From NCBI GenBank assembly GCA_004123355.1, contig SCHM01000003.1, forward strand, positions 3,491,058 to 3,555,057: 64,000 nucleotides of DNA. Reading direction: 5' to 3'. Position 1 is the first letter of the stretch. Each line of letters starts with the position of its first letter. Origin of the DNA: Amphirosellinia nigrospora (taxonomy: Eukaryota > Ascomycota > Sordariomycetes > Xylariales > Xylariaceae). The translations under genes were made by a program, and so were the position numbers. Below the pieces are notes generated by a model, which worked only from the letters and a program-made list of their open reading frames with translations, had not been told where the DNA came from and made no database searches. Shown one piece after another: positions 1 through 10,540 of this stretch.

Positions 1-498
1 CCATAGTCGGCCAGCGCGCTGTCAATCTCGGATAGGATCAACTGTCTTTCAGGGTTGTCATCGCGGCGGCTACTTCCTAGGTGAAGAGGTTGAGTCTCTT
101 CTTGGTCAACCTTCTGCAGCCGCAGCTCGAGCTGAGAAAGCCTGTCTTGCTTCAAGAGTAGGAGCCGAGCACGTAGCAATGAGAAGCGCCGGTAAATGTA
201 GAAGGAATCGTGGGACGCGATTAGTGCCGCGAACCGAGGATAGCCGGGGGGTGGTCTTCAACTACTATAATGTCAACAGTCTTCTCTTTTACCGCCCTTC
301 AAGAATACCGTACTGACTCTGCGTCACGGAATCGGTAGGCCCAGCCGGAACAACAGATAGAATGGTAGCTTGGAGGCGATTGGACCACCTGGCCAGGTTT
401 CTGCACAAAGCCGACAGCCCATTCACAGGACTGAGCTGCTGATGCAGAAGATGAAGGCCGATTCCGTCTGACCACGTCATCCTGACACGGCATAGCAC
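1..498 (-). CDS. DUF6594-family protein, N-terminal part (cut by left edge)
   Basis: Reading the minus strand from 255 down to 1 gives one open frame with the conserved N-terminal block of fungal DUF6594 proteins: GYPRFAALIASHDSF, then YIYRRFSLLRARLLLLKQD, a coiled-coil-like stretch, and LGSSRRDDNPERQLILSEI close to the window edge. Family members usually continue into C-terminal membrane helices, which would lie outside the window; their function is unknown. The 5' end is uncertain. A frame starting at 498 and ending at 293 can be joined to 255 through a 37-nt GT...AG intron (256-292), giving a join that reads EGRPPPGYPRF. That join is in frame and looks natural, but the intron is very short and the residues before it are not ones I recognise. 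The family call is firm, the first exon is not. Confidence 0.72.
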
Positions 499-1028
499 TC
501 AATCCCCGTTCGAAGAAATCTTTGGAGCTTCTCAATCTACATCAGCTACGAGGTTGATTCTTTTTATCATTCTCATCATCATGATCCATTGCGGCACTGC
601 CACTGGCATCGAAACCGTGAATCGTGACTCAGCCACTGTCTTCCGGCTTGACCGAGGTCGCTTAGGGCTTTTGAAAGGCTTTTGAAACAGTATGCGGTGG
701 TATTTGGTAGAAGCAGGCGACCTCCGAATGCATGCACTATGCCACTACAAGGAGTCGCATTCTCCACACCGCCATAAAAGAGTGTGCTGCCTTTTAGGTA
801 GGACATGTCGCTATATATATATATTGTATATATACACTAACCCTATGAGTTATGACTCAGGAGGATACCATGTGCTTTGACCAACTGCAAAATAGTCTCA
901 AAACCTAGCGAGCTGCCAGATGGATCCGGTTCACGAGTGCGTTCTTCCTCTTCCTAACTTGCTGAACCTCTTTTCCTCGCTCACAGTTTGTAGACACAAT
1001 CAAAAGCCCGACGTCATCGTCGCAGACG
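499..1028. other. Intergenic stretch between DUF6594 and SH3-like genes
   Basis: I see no convincing coding frame here. It lies between two divergently oriented genes, so it should hold both promoters. It contains a short (TA)n microsatellite at about 811-835. Upstream exons of the small SH3-like gene cannot be excluded. Confidence 0.4.
811..835. repeat. (TA)n microsatellite
   Basis: An alternating TA run interrupted once by TTG, about 25 nt long, lies in the promoter interval upstream of the small plus-strand gene. Such runs are prone to length variation; no function is claimed. Confidence 0.75.
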
Positions 1029-1296
1029 ATGGAGGGCGTCCCAAGATCCAAAAGTATCCTGCGGTACGAGGACCAACATGCGTATTCAACTGCTATAGCT
1101 GATCAAGAGACAGCAACCCAAGTTTCGGCCTAATGACGAGGTGTATATACAGAAAGGGAGCGCACCCGAAGGGCCTTACACTATTGCTTTGGTGGAGGGT
1201 ACGAAGTGTAAACTCTGTGACAGGAGCGGCAATCTGGTCAATAATGGAGCCTTTGTCGAGGAGAGCTGTTTACAGTTGAAAGATCCTTTTCAGTAA
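1029..1296 (+). CDS. Small SH3-like (KOW-like) fungal protein, one frameshift
   Basis: An ATG at 1029 opens a frame beginning MEGVPRSKSILRYEDQH. After one apparent single-base shift near 1117-1122 the protein continues PKFRPNDEVYIQKGS, GPYTIALVEG, KCKLCDRSGNLVNNG and ends LKDPFQ at the stop at 1294-1296. The pattern resembles a recurrent type of roughly 90-residue fungal hypothetical protein: a basic N-terminus, then 'KF..ND.VYI...GPY.IA.V....Y.LCD..G..V..G'. It looks like a small five-stranded beta barrel of the SH3/KOW kind; fold and type are inference from the hydrophobic pattern. The function is unknown. It is convergent with the caspase gene, its stop lying about 22 nt from the caspase stop, so the two transcripts probably overlap at their 3' ends. 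The track-length breakage comes from the frameshift, which I read as a sequence error. Confidence 0.6.
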
Positions 1297-1317
1297 TTAA
1301 GATGATCACTGCTTCTT

Positions 1318-3314
1318 CTATATCGATGTTTGAATAATGAATGTTTCAGTTTCCCATTCTTCTCCGTCCGACTCCGTGTCACCTCGGATGCTTTGCGATA
1401 ACTTAGAGAGCAGTTCAAGGATACTGTTGGTGCTATTAGTCCCGCGTTGACCGACTCCAGAATCGTCCACTGTGATTTTGTCTTGAACAATACCCGCAAA
1501 TAGAATGGGTCTGTTTGTGACGAACGTCTTCAAGATATCTTTGCAGTTGGGTTTGCCTTGCATGCGTACAGACCCAGGAACATCCATCTGCAAGGGCACT
1601 TCCCGCCAGCCAGCAGTATTTCCCTCCCGTGGTGGTACTACGTAGTAAGAACCACCGCCTGAGTCGGACACCAAGTTCGAGATTTCCCAAGAAGATGTAA
1701 GGTTGAATATATAGAAAAACAAAGGTTGGGATCGTGTGTTTCTTACGGTAAGATTCCAGGTTTCGCCATGAGTGGCCTTGAACGTGCCATCCTGCCCAAC
1801 AGAAGCGCTGCATGAAAGATCGTAAGAAGCTCGAAACGCCGCATTCGGAAGACGGTTCTCGATCCCTTCGAAGACCTTGAACGAACTCACATGTTGCAAG
1901 ACACGTAGAATCTTGGCTGCTGCTCCAGGGAGGTCCTTTGGTACTGTCGGGAGGTCATGAAGCTTGTCACCGAGCGCATCAAGTATCTCGTAATGGTTGT
2001 GCTCGTTGATCCGTACAACGAGACTGAATCTCTCAGCTCTACTTGAAAGAACAGGATAGACGAAAAGCAAATCTTTGATGGCAGCGTGATATTCGTGGTC
2101 TTCACTGAGCTCCTGTGGAACGCGGACACGAATGTTATTTGGAGACGCTCGTCCCACCAGTTTCGCGCTCCAGCCCGTTGTGTTAGTTACTTACTGTCTC
2201 AGTCTGACTGGCTGCAACAGCAACCATCTCGGATGTGAAAGTTCCCACGTCAGAAACTTTTAGAACCGTGTACATTGCCTGTTCACTGGTGTCAGATGAG
2301 ACAACCGCAAATTCGTCACCCGGTGAGATGCCGTGTGCTAGCCCTGCCTGTAAACGCAGTTGACCCCGCCGCCGCTCGGTAGATAGGGACGAGTTTGGGA
2401 TCTTCTCTCCGAATGAGGTCACTGAAGAATGTCCTGTACTTATTTCCATACAGCATTGGCGTTTGTTGAGGCCATAAGCAATGAAATCTAGCACAGAGAT
2501 GAGCATGCAAGGTCTCTTGAGCGACAGATCTCCCGCCCGCCGTTTGAGCATCTAGTATCTCAAAGTAAAGATGTGTCAAGGCTCCCATTCGTCCGTGCGC
2601 CCCAAGTCAACCTCAAACGCCCGTTCATACGGCCCACATGCAGAAAGAATTGTATACCCGTCGGGATTGATGATCCAGTCCTGCTGGGTGGAAACACTCC
2701 GTGGGGCTCTCTGCGAGATCAAGAACTCCTCGAACTCCTCATCAGCAGCCTCGGCAGCTAAGGCGGCGACATTCGATTTGTAATCGACAGTCGAAATAGC
2801 AAACGTAAGTTGGTTTTCATGACGTGGCACACTCCCGGAAAAACAACAGTCGAGTAGAACAGTAACGACGAGACCCTTGTCGACCATTGCTTGAGAGCGC
2901 TGGCTAGGTGGCGACCTCGGAAGTAGCTCTCCCCAATTCGTCGGCTTCGAAGAGGACAAGCGCCAGTTCCTCAACGGCTTGCGAACCCTGCCGTGCCTCA
3001 CTGAGGATCCGCGTGCCGTGGCCCGAGTAGTGAATATAGACCAAATCCCCATGATTTGCCTCTTTGATGACTCTTTTCAAGACTTGGATCACATTCAAGC
3101 GGTTGGGCCAAGACGAGGCTGCTTCCACCGGCACGCCCGAAGTAACATCGGACGGTGTAGTCGCAGTTAAAGTGAAAATGCGAACAGGTGTTTCTCTACT
3201 CTCCAGATAGCCCTTGACAGCATTCGCATCTTTGACGCTACCTCGAAGAGATCGGTCTGTGGGGTAGTAGTCTATGCCGATGATGATGGCCCAGTGATTG
3301 GTTGCCTCCACCAT
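1318..3314 (-). CDS. Caspase-fold peptidase C14 protein, several frameshifts
   Basis: The ATG at 3314 starts MVEATNHWAIIIGIDYYP, the first strand of a caspase p20 domain. The catalytic His lies in LVYIHYSGHGT and the catalytic Cys in VTVLLDCCFSGS, so the dyad is canonical. Further blocks follow: YTILSACGPYERAFEVDLG, then ALTHLYFEIL and PQQTPMLYGNKYR typical of the fungal p10-like part, then GLAHGISPGDEF and a long C-terminal region ending WETETFIIQTSI at 1318. That overall order and length (about 650 residues) match fungal 'caspase domain' proteins rather than canonical metacaspases, which carry a Pro/Gln-rich prodomain. I count about five small shifts (near 2908-2935 twice, 2583, 2355 and 2160-2200); the last could be a short intron. 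Because conserved residues flank every break I favour sequence errors, but true decay is possible. It is divergent from the TPR-CHAT gene, which suggests joint control. Confidence 0.75.
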
Positions 3315-3830
3315 GACCGTTGGGGGTATGTCAAAGTTGGATCTGACTTATTACGGTTGTCCAGAGCGTCTGGTGTTGGAGAGGGCAGCAAAATGGAATA
3401 TCGAGCAATCGGTCCGAATGCCTATGGCCGTGTGCTAATACCTAGGTGTAGTAGACGCAGTAGCGATACGGAACGCCGTGGCAAGGAGAGCCCCGCGGCA
3501 AGGAGAGCCCGAAGGTGCTGCGGCTCTCACCAATTTGTTGTGTTCTAAATGGGGTGGTATTCATGTTGCAGAAGGATTGGCTCGACCCCCTAGTAGGTTG
3601 CCTTGTGGGAGCCACCGTGAGAGGTAGACTTTACCTATACACTGTCCCTCGCATCTGCCTTACCCTCACCCCGGATTTATGAATATCCGGTCTGCAGGTG
3701 ATATCGAATCGGGTGGGCGAAGACCATGCTGTATTACATACTCCTCACGGTTCCGTACTCTGATTTGATTCCTACTTTTGCTCCTTGCACTTTCACGAAG
3801 ATAAAACGGTATCAATTGATCGACGCCACT
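3315..3830. promoter_or_regulatory. Shared divergent promoter, caspase / TPR-CHAT
   Basis: About 515 nt separate the two divergent start codons (3314 minus, 3831 plus). No conserved coding frame is visible. The interval holds a 14-nt direct repeat (GGCAAGGAGAGCCC at 3480-3493 and again at 3497-3510) and one CCTAGGTG word near 3440. A bidirectional promoter is inferred from the geometry alone. Confidence 0.5.
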
Positions 3831-6800
3831 ATGAACAACCCCCAGCAACTAAAGCAGCCTCCAAGAAACTCCTACAGAGAAGTAGATCTAGAAGACACGA
3901 TTGAACTCGACGAAGCCATTCAGCGACTTCAAGGAGCTGTCGACGTGACTACGGGCGACACGCCCAAAAATGCAAGTATTGAGTAATCTTGGATTGAAAC
4001 TCAAACAAAAGTTTGAGAAGACTCACAAGCTGTCCGATCTCGAAGATGCCGTACAGGCGACTAGAACCGCCAGTGTCATGGCAACAAGGATACATCAGAC
4101 CAGTGAGACGAACCAAGAGGCTGCGCAGGACAATGCAACCATTCTCTACAATCTGGCCCTTCTTCTCGAAACGAGATACGAAGAAGAGAAATATCTGACA
4201 GACATAGAAGAAGGTATTGGGATGATACGAACGGCTCTGAACATAGCAAGGAGCCTCGCCCCAAGGGCAATGTATTTGATCTTCCTTGGTAGACTTCTTT
4301 ACAAGAAAGCACAATTTTTTACACGAATTTGCACCCGCGAAAATCAAAATCAGTCCTGGAGGAAGCCATTCGCGTCACCCATGTTGGCTTCATGATGATC
4401 CCAGAAGGTTCATCCCAGGCAGAGCCCTTGGGTAACCTGGGAAAATATCTCTATGCCAGATACTCCAGGAGCACAAAGACGATCGATGACTTGAACGACG
4501 CTATTAGATTCACCCGAGCAGCCACCGAAGTGTCCTTGGAGACTAGTTCGAAAAAGTCGCTGTATATGTCCCGATTAGGACATTATCTTTCTAGATACTC
4601 ATTCACAGAAGACGATGCCGACCTTGAAGAATCCATTGAATGGATACGAACTGGTATTGACAACATGCCACAGCCTCTGGACTATTCAACCAGATCCCGG
4701 AGGCTCGCCGCTCTAGCAACGCAACTTAGACTCAAATATGTGAAAACCCAAGCCATGTCAGACCTTGATTTGGCGATTCAATTTTCGAGGGCAGCGGTTG
4801 ATGAAGCAACAATGGAAACCCAGATAGCCAGACTTAGTGATCTTCAAACACACGTTCTCAGGAAATATCTTGATACGGACGCGATCGCCGACTCAAATGA
4901 CCTGATCCAAGTAAGTTGGAAGCTCATCAATCTTGACGACTCGGAGCGAGCTAGCAGCTTCAGAATCCTTGCAACTCGTTTTAGAGCAAGGTATGGAAAG
5001 GCTGGAGAAATGTCCGATCTTCAAGAAGCGATACGCCTCACACGAAAAGGGATTGATGAATGCGATGGGGATGAGTGGGATAAAAAAACTCGTCGAGCAG
5101 TTAGAAGTCTTTCATCGTGATATAGTCCTCGGAGTTAGGTTGACATCAGACTTGAAAGAAGTCGTCATCCCGATTGCCCATGCAGCAATCAGGCCAGAGG
5201 CCACTCTGGTTGAGATGGAGAAGCTGACCAACTTCCTGGCTCATCTTGGCGATCTCTGCTTAATGATGGACACTGTTCGCTTTAGTGAGCAAGTTCTAGA
5301 AGCAGTGAGAGCGGTTTTCGAAGTCATCCCGACAAACCACCACGCTCGAGTCCCGGTTTGTAAGTATCTCGCAGACAGCCTCGTGGAGTTATTTGAACAA
5401 ACCTGGCACATTGAGCCTCTCAGTGAAGCCATTGCGATCTTGAAGGAGACAGTTAATATTGCGCCTGGGGCAGCTTCGGGAGAAGCTGAATCTATGCTGA
5501 ACACTCTCAGAGACTGTCTGGACCGTAGATATGAAGAGACCGAAGAGTTGGCCGACCTCCAGGATGCTATACATGTTTTGAAGTCGACTCTGCATTTAGA
5601 CGCAAACAATCGTCGAGCTCAGTTTAATGTTTTCCTCAAACTTGGATCCCACTTGGCCGATGAGTTCAAAACGACAGGGGTGTCGGATCGTCTCGACGAA
5701 GCAATCAATTTTACCAAATTGGCTATCGACAACGCTGAAGAACAGAGCCTTCTACGACAGGCCTCGATACAGCTCGGAGTTCTCCTCGGTGTGAGATATC
5801 AAACGAGTCACGTTATGGTTGACCTTGAAAACGCCATTCGACTGGTGCGAGCTGAAGCAGAAGTAACGAAAGGGTACTTGAAAAAAGCTCCTATTCTGAA
5901 CAATTTAGGAATGCTACTTAGTGAAAAATTTGCCGCTACAGATTCTATTTCCAACCTTGAGGAGGCCATCCAAGTCACTCGAGAAGCTGTAGAAGGTACC
6001 GTAGGAGGCGCCCGCCAGTCGCGGTACTTCAATAGTCTCTGCGTCCATTTGTACGCTCTGTTTCTGAGGAAAGGGTCAATGGCGCACCTGGAGGAAGCCA
6101 TCCGCATACAACGAGCCGCTATAGCTAGAGCTGTACAAGATGATCCTGAAAGGCCGCACTATTATCTTTACTCGCAAAATGTCTCTATCTCCGATACACG
6201 GAAATAGAGATCGAGCCAGATCTAGACGAAGCGATCCAACTATCGAAAATAGCAATGGATGAGATCTCAAAGGATTCACCCTTTACATCAGATAACCTGA
6301 TTACAGTTTGCAACTGTTTTACCAAGAAATTCGAGAGAACGGGCACAAAGGCCGCCTTGACGAAGCTTTGCGCCTCGCATATAATGCGCTCGAGGCAGCG
6401 CCAGACGGGAATCCGAATCGAGCACGTACGTTGCAAGTTATCGGTGATAAGCTGAGTGATCTGTATCGACTAACAGGGGAGCTTTCGTACCTTGATAAAG
6501 CCATTGGGTTCGCGGAAGACGCGGTTTCCATAACTTCAGGGGGGTGACCATGTGGACGCTCTAAACGATCTTGCGCTTCATCTTTCAGAGAGATACAAGA
6601 AAACCAAAAAAATAGTCGATGTTGAGGAAGCTCTTCGCCTAACGCGCATGGGACTTGAAGCTTCACCCATTCAGAAGAGAGTCATTAGTCTAAAAAATAT
6701 CGCGCTTTACCATCGCGATAAGTACGAGATAACCCGGACAATAGGCAGCCTAGACGAAGCCGTTCAAGCCGCCACGGCCGCTGTTAACGGCACACCTCAA

Positions 6801-8624
6801 GACCATCCAGGCTATGCCGAGGCCTTAGGAACCCTCGGACAGGCTTTGGAGGAGAGATATAAATGGACACATGAAGCCTCTCAACTCAAAAGAGCTATTG
6901 AAAACCACCAATTGGCCCTCCGACAGTCTAATGCGCACGTGCTTACTCGTATAGAAGCTGGAATTGATGTTCTAAGATGTTGTGCTTTGGTTTCAGACTG
7001 GGAACAAGCGTTCGAAGCTGTACTTATTGCCGTTAGTTTGGTTCCCACACTTACCTTACGGTCTCTGAAAACTTCCGACAAGCAGCATATTCTCAGTAGT
7101 GCAGCTGGCTTAGCCTCTGATGCTGCTGCAATCGCTTATAAGGCGGGCAAGGAGCCGTATGCCTCGCTGAGCTTACTTGAGCAGGGTCGGGGATTGCTCG
7201 CTACCTCCCTCGAAGAGATGAGAACAGATGTCCTAACCCTACGGGATAGATATCCAGATCTAGCAGAAGAGTTTGATCGTCTGCGAGGAGAACTGAGTCA
7301 CCCAACCACACAAGGCGAGAGGTTGCAAGTTCGCACAAGCCTGCCCTATGAAGCAGATAAAGCATTCGATCAGCTACTGAGCAAAATTCGTAGCTGTCCC
7401 GGTTTTGAGAGTTTCCTCCTAGCCCCAACCAAAAAGGACATAATGCAGACCGCGGCGAGCGGACCAATCATCGTGATTAATATCAGTGAGTACGGCAGCC
7501 ATGCCATCTTGGTGGAGCAGGACCAGATCCGAGCGCTGCCCTTGCCTAATCTTCACAGCAGCGACGTCGATAAAAGGAGTTCGGAGAACGAATTAGGGGC
7601 ATCCCATATACTTGCATGGCTTTGGGATGTCGTCGCCAGGCCGGTCATGGACGCACTTGAATATACAGCTTGCCCCCCGTCAAAACGCTGGCCGCGTGTG
7701 TGGTGGGTTCCTATCGGCTCTCTCAGCAGATTTCCTCTGCACGCTGCTGGACGTCACGCGCCAGGTTCAAACGAAACGGTAATAGACAGAGTAATGTCGT
7801 CATACAGTTCATCTATCAAGGCCATCATCCATGGCCGTCAACGACCTATGCAATCAAAGGCTGCGCCTTCGGTACCGCCGCGGGCGCTGCTAGTCGCCAT
7901 GCAGGAGACCCTGGCCACACCCCGCTACGCTTCGCGAACGACGAGTTGAGGATTCTACGTGATATCTGCAAGGATATCCCGTTCGACTGCACCGATCCAG
8001 GTCAACAGAAGAGCGACATCATCGCGCAGCTACCCTCCTGTAGCCTTTTCCACTTTGCCGGGCATGGGTGTACGAACGGCATAGATCCGTCCAAGAGCCA
8101 CCTCGTAGTGTCGGACGGCAAAATCACCGTGGCTGATCTGCTAGACATGAACATCCGGGAACGCTCCCCGTTTCTTGCTTATCTCTCAGCTTGCGGCACG
8201 GGTCGCGTCCGGGACGACCGGTTCCTCGATGAAAGCATTCACCTCATCAGCTCCTTCCAGCTCGCGGGTTTTAGGCATGTCATCGGCACTCTCTGGATGT
8301 AAATGACAAGTCTTGCACGGAGATGGCCAAGGTGACATACGGGGAATGCGAGAAGGAGGCTTGACTGACTACTCTGTTTGCCTCGGGCTGCATAATGCTT
8401 CCCGAAAGCTGAGGAAGAGTTGGCTGGAGAAAGAGGGGCAGGTGGGAGTAGAACACAGACATCAGCCTCGAGCGTGGGATGAGAACGGCGTCACAGAAAA
8501 TATAGCGAAGGAGCGAGGGGCAGATTTGGGACAGTCTAGGCATGTGTTTATTGTCGAAAGTGGCGAGGGGGTCAAAGATAGAGAATCCACATTCTGGATA
8601 CCATATGTTCACTTTGGAGTTTAG
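3831..8624 (+). CDS. TPR-CHAT protein (tetratricopeptide array plus caspase-like CHAT domain), many frameshifts
   Basis: From the ATG at 3831 the protein is an array of about 18-20 degenerate TPR units of some 45-50 residues, each with a core like DLEEAIRLTRAA followed by a Y/RY helix (examples: DLNDAIRFTRAA, RLDEAINFTKLA, NLEEAIQVTREA, DVEEALRLTRMG). The C-terminal third is a CHAT (Caspase HetF Associated with TPRs) domain: WVPIGSLSRFPLHAAG, then FANDELRILRDIC, the catalytic His in LFHFAGHG (about 8044) and the catalytic Cys in LAYLSACGTG (about 8180), then GFRHVIGTLW. The tail after a shift near 8297 continues DVNDKSC and ends FWIPYVHFGV at 8624, as expected for the family. I read about eight one- or two-base shifts (near 3965, 4335, 5085, 6178, 6344, 6540 in a G6 run, 7917, 8297). 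Both catalytic residues survive. Probable role: protease effector or scaffold triggered through the TPRs (inference). Confidence 0.85.
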
Positions 8625-9576
8625 CAGGTAGAAGTAGATGAACTTGATCCAATGGCCGAGACAAAAATAGAGTGATCCATATCACCCCCGGTATAATGCC
8701 TAGGTAGGTATCGTGATTGATTTTCCTCCTTTTAACACGATAAATGATGCACTGATCTGATATAATAATATTCGTAGATAGTGTTAGATGAACAGCAAAT
8801 TCATTTCTTAGAGTTACCTAGGTAGGTAATCAAAGGATCACTCAATTAATCACTCAATCAATCATCAGCGCGAGGAACCTCTGTAATGGTTGACAACCTT
8901 GTCCTGAAGATTGTCAGCCACGAAACCTGCGCTGCGCCCGTAGATCGTCCTAATCATTCGTTCGCTTGCCTTAGTTGACGGTTAAAATAGGCTGGAACCG
9001 GTTTGAAAGTACTAAGGACCTCCTTCCGTTTGAGATGCATTACTATCTGCATAATAGAATGCATAAATTTATTAGTACTACCTACCTAGCCTGTCACCTG
9101 ACTGATAACTGGCTCAGCCGAGCCTGAGCAAATGCGGCAAATGCGCTAAGCCCAATTTGTTGCGTGCTAGGAAATTGGTAAAACCTATAACCTAGAAGTA
9201 GAAGTAACTAGTACCTAGGTACAAACACTCCAACCATACATCGAGGCTTGCTACAACCTAGGTAGGCGAAGTAACTAGGTTAGTGATATTTCCTCAACAA
9301 ATATAAATTTATAGCTAGGTAAACACGAAAGCATTTGGAATCGACTTTCGACTTTTTAAAGGAAGCATCACTTTCGAAAACCATATAAACCTCCATCTCT
9401 AAGGGCATAGACTTGGCACTTAGGCTGTCAAGTTTTACGTTAAGCGGTTGCCGATTCGAACACGGTCGGGATGCAAGCCGCTACAGAAAAGGAGCAAGCC
9501 CCAGGAAACCAGTAAAGGTCCCAAACAGGGAAACAAAAGATACAAGATCAACCTTTCTCTACTAAGAAGTATACTA
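8625..9576. other. AT-rich intergenic with CCTAGGTAGGTA words
   Basis: No supported gene. The palindromic word CCTAGGTAGGTA or parts of it occur near 8700, 8816, 9082, 9211 and 9256. A near-tandem AATCACTCAATCAATCA stretch lies around 8840-8863. Confidence 0.5.
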
Positions 9577-9777
9577 ATGGATATCACATGTCTTAATATC
9601 AAGGACCATAAGCTCCAACATATCAACCAATCAAAGTTTCTCCGCCTCGTCCGCGACCAACTCGCGATACATCACAGCGAAGACGCAGACTACGTCCCGC
9701 TCTATTTGGCTGGCTTACCCGGGCGCTCTTCAAGGTACGGCTTTCCTTTCACGGGTATACTCTTGTCAAGGGCATGA
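9577..9777 (+). CDS. Unrecognised short ORF
   Basis: A 66-codon frame starts MDITCLNIKDHKLQHINQSK and contains an acidic patch HHSEDADYVPLYLAGLPG. The composition looks protein-like (amphipathic N-terminal half), and the frame is open upstream of the ATG as well. I do not recognise a family. It could be an exon of a larger gene or a relic; no splice partners are obvious. Confidence 0.2.
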   Translation: MDITCLNIKDHKLQHINQSKFLRLVRDQLAIHHSEDADYVPLYLAGLPGRSSRYGFPFTGILLSRA

Positions 9778-10152
9778 ACGGCCCGACATTTCTTCAGGGA
9801 AAAACATGTACCCGTCTGTCTCGGCAGGGACAGCACTCCCATCCTGATAATTTCCATTGATGCTTTTTTTTTTTTTTACATAGCTCGACTGTTAGGACTC
9901 GAGAGAGCGAGGGTCCTGGAATGATCATAACTTTTCTGGTTCGTATATCGAATAATATTTTATGTATAACTACCGTAGTCGTAATAGTATGAGTGGACAC
10001 TCTAATCAGGCTGGTTAAGCACGCTGATACAACTCGCAGGCTCTGCACATAGTATTCCTGCCAACTCCGCCCCATCGCTTCGATACAGCCCAATCGCCCT
10101 CTGTGGCTCTAATTCGTCGTGCTAAACGGATTGCAATAACCATTCTCGCCTG

Positions 10153-10338
10153 TTAATTCTCTACCGCGACCAAGAGACGCCCAAGAGCGCACTGGGCAGC
10201 GGCGCTATCCTGCTCGAATCGTTCCTTTAAGACGCGAACCTCGGTATTGGTCTTCGCAGGTGTAGCAGACATGGACAGGCCGGTGATAACGTGAAGAATT
10301 TCTACGTATGGACCAAATGTACCATCCTGGTTCTCCAC
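10153..10338 (-). CDS. Unrecognised ORF downstream of ARG1
   Basis: About 60 codons on the minus strand containing GPYVEILHVITGLSMS and TEVRVLKERFEQDSAAAQ, ending at a stop at 10153. The composition is protein-like, but it has no clear start and I recognise no family. It lies 3' of ARG1 on the same strand, so it may simply be ARG1 3' untranslated sequence or the last exon of an unresolved gene. Confidence 0.2.
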   Translation of the reverse strand: MENQDGTFGPYVEILHVITGLSMSATPAKTNTEVRVLKERFEQDSAAAQCALGRLLVAVEN

Positions 10339-10540
10339 TGCGTTAACTCGAGTATCGAATCAGGGCTACCCATCCTCTGTATCTCTTATGTAAGGACGTC
10401 GCATCGCGGAAGGTTGTGTTTTGTACAGAAGCTGTTAATATCCCACCATTTGTGCCATTTCTCATGTTTTCCCATGCCTGCCCTGACCCCGCAGAACCAA
10501 TCTTGCTGCGGATATGCCAAACCCGTCATATACATGGTAA

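Noticed and set aside
1436-1813. 125-codon minus-strand frame overlapping the caspase C-terminus
   Set aside because: It is the out-of-frame shadow of the caspase C-terminal region; no independent motif.
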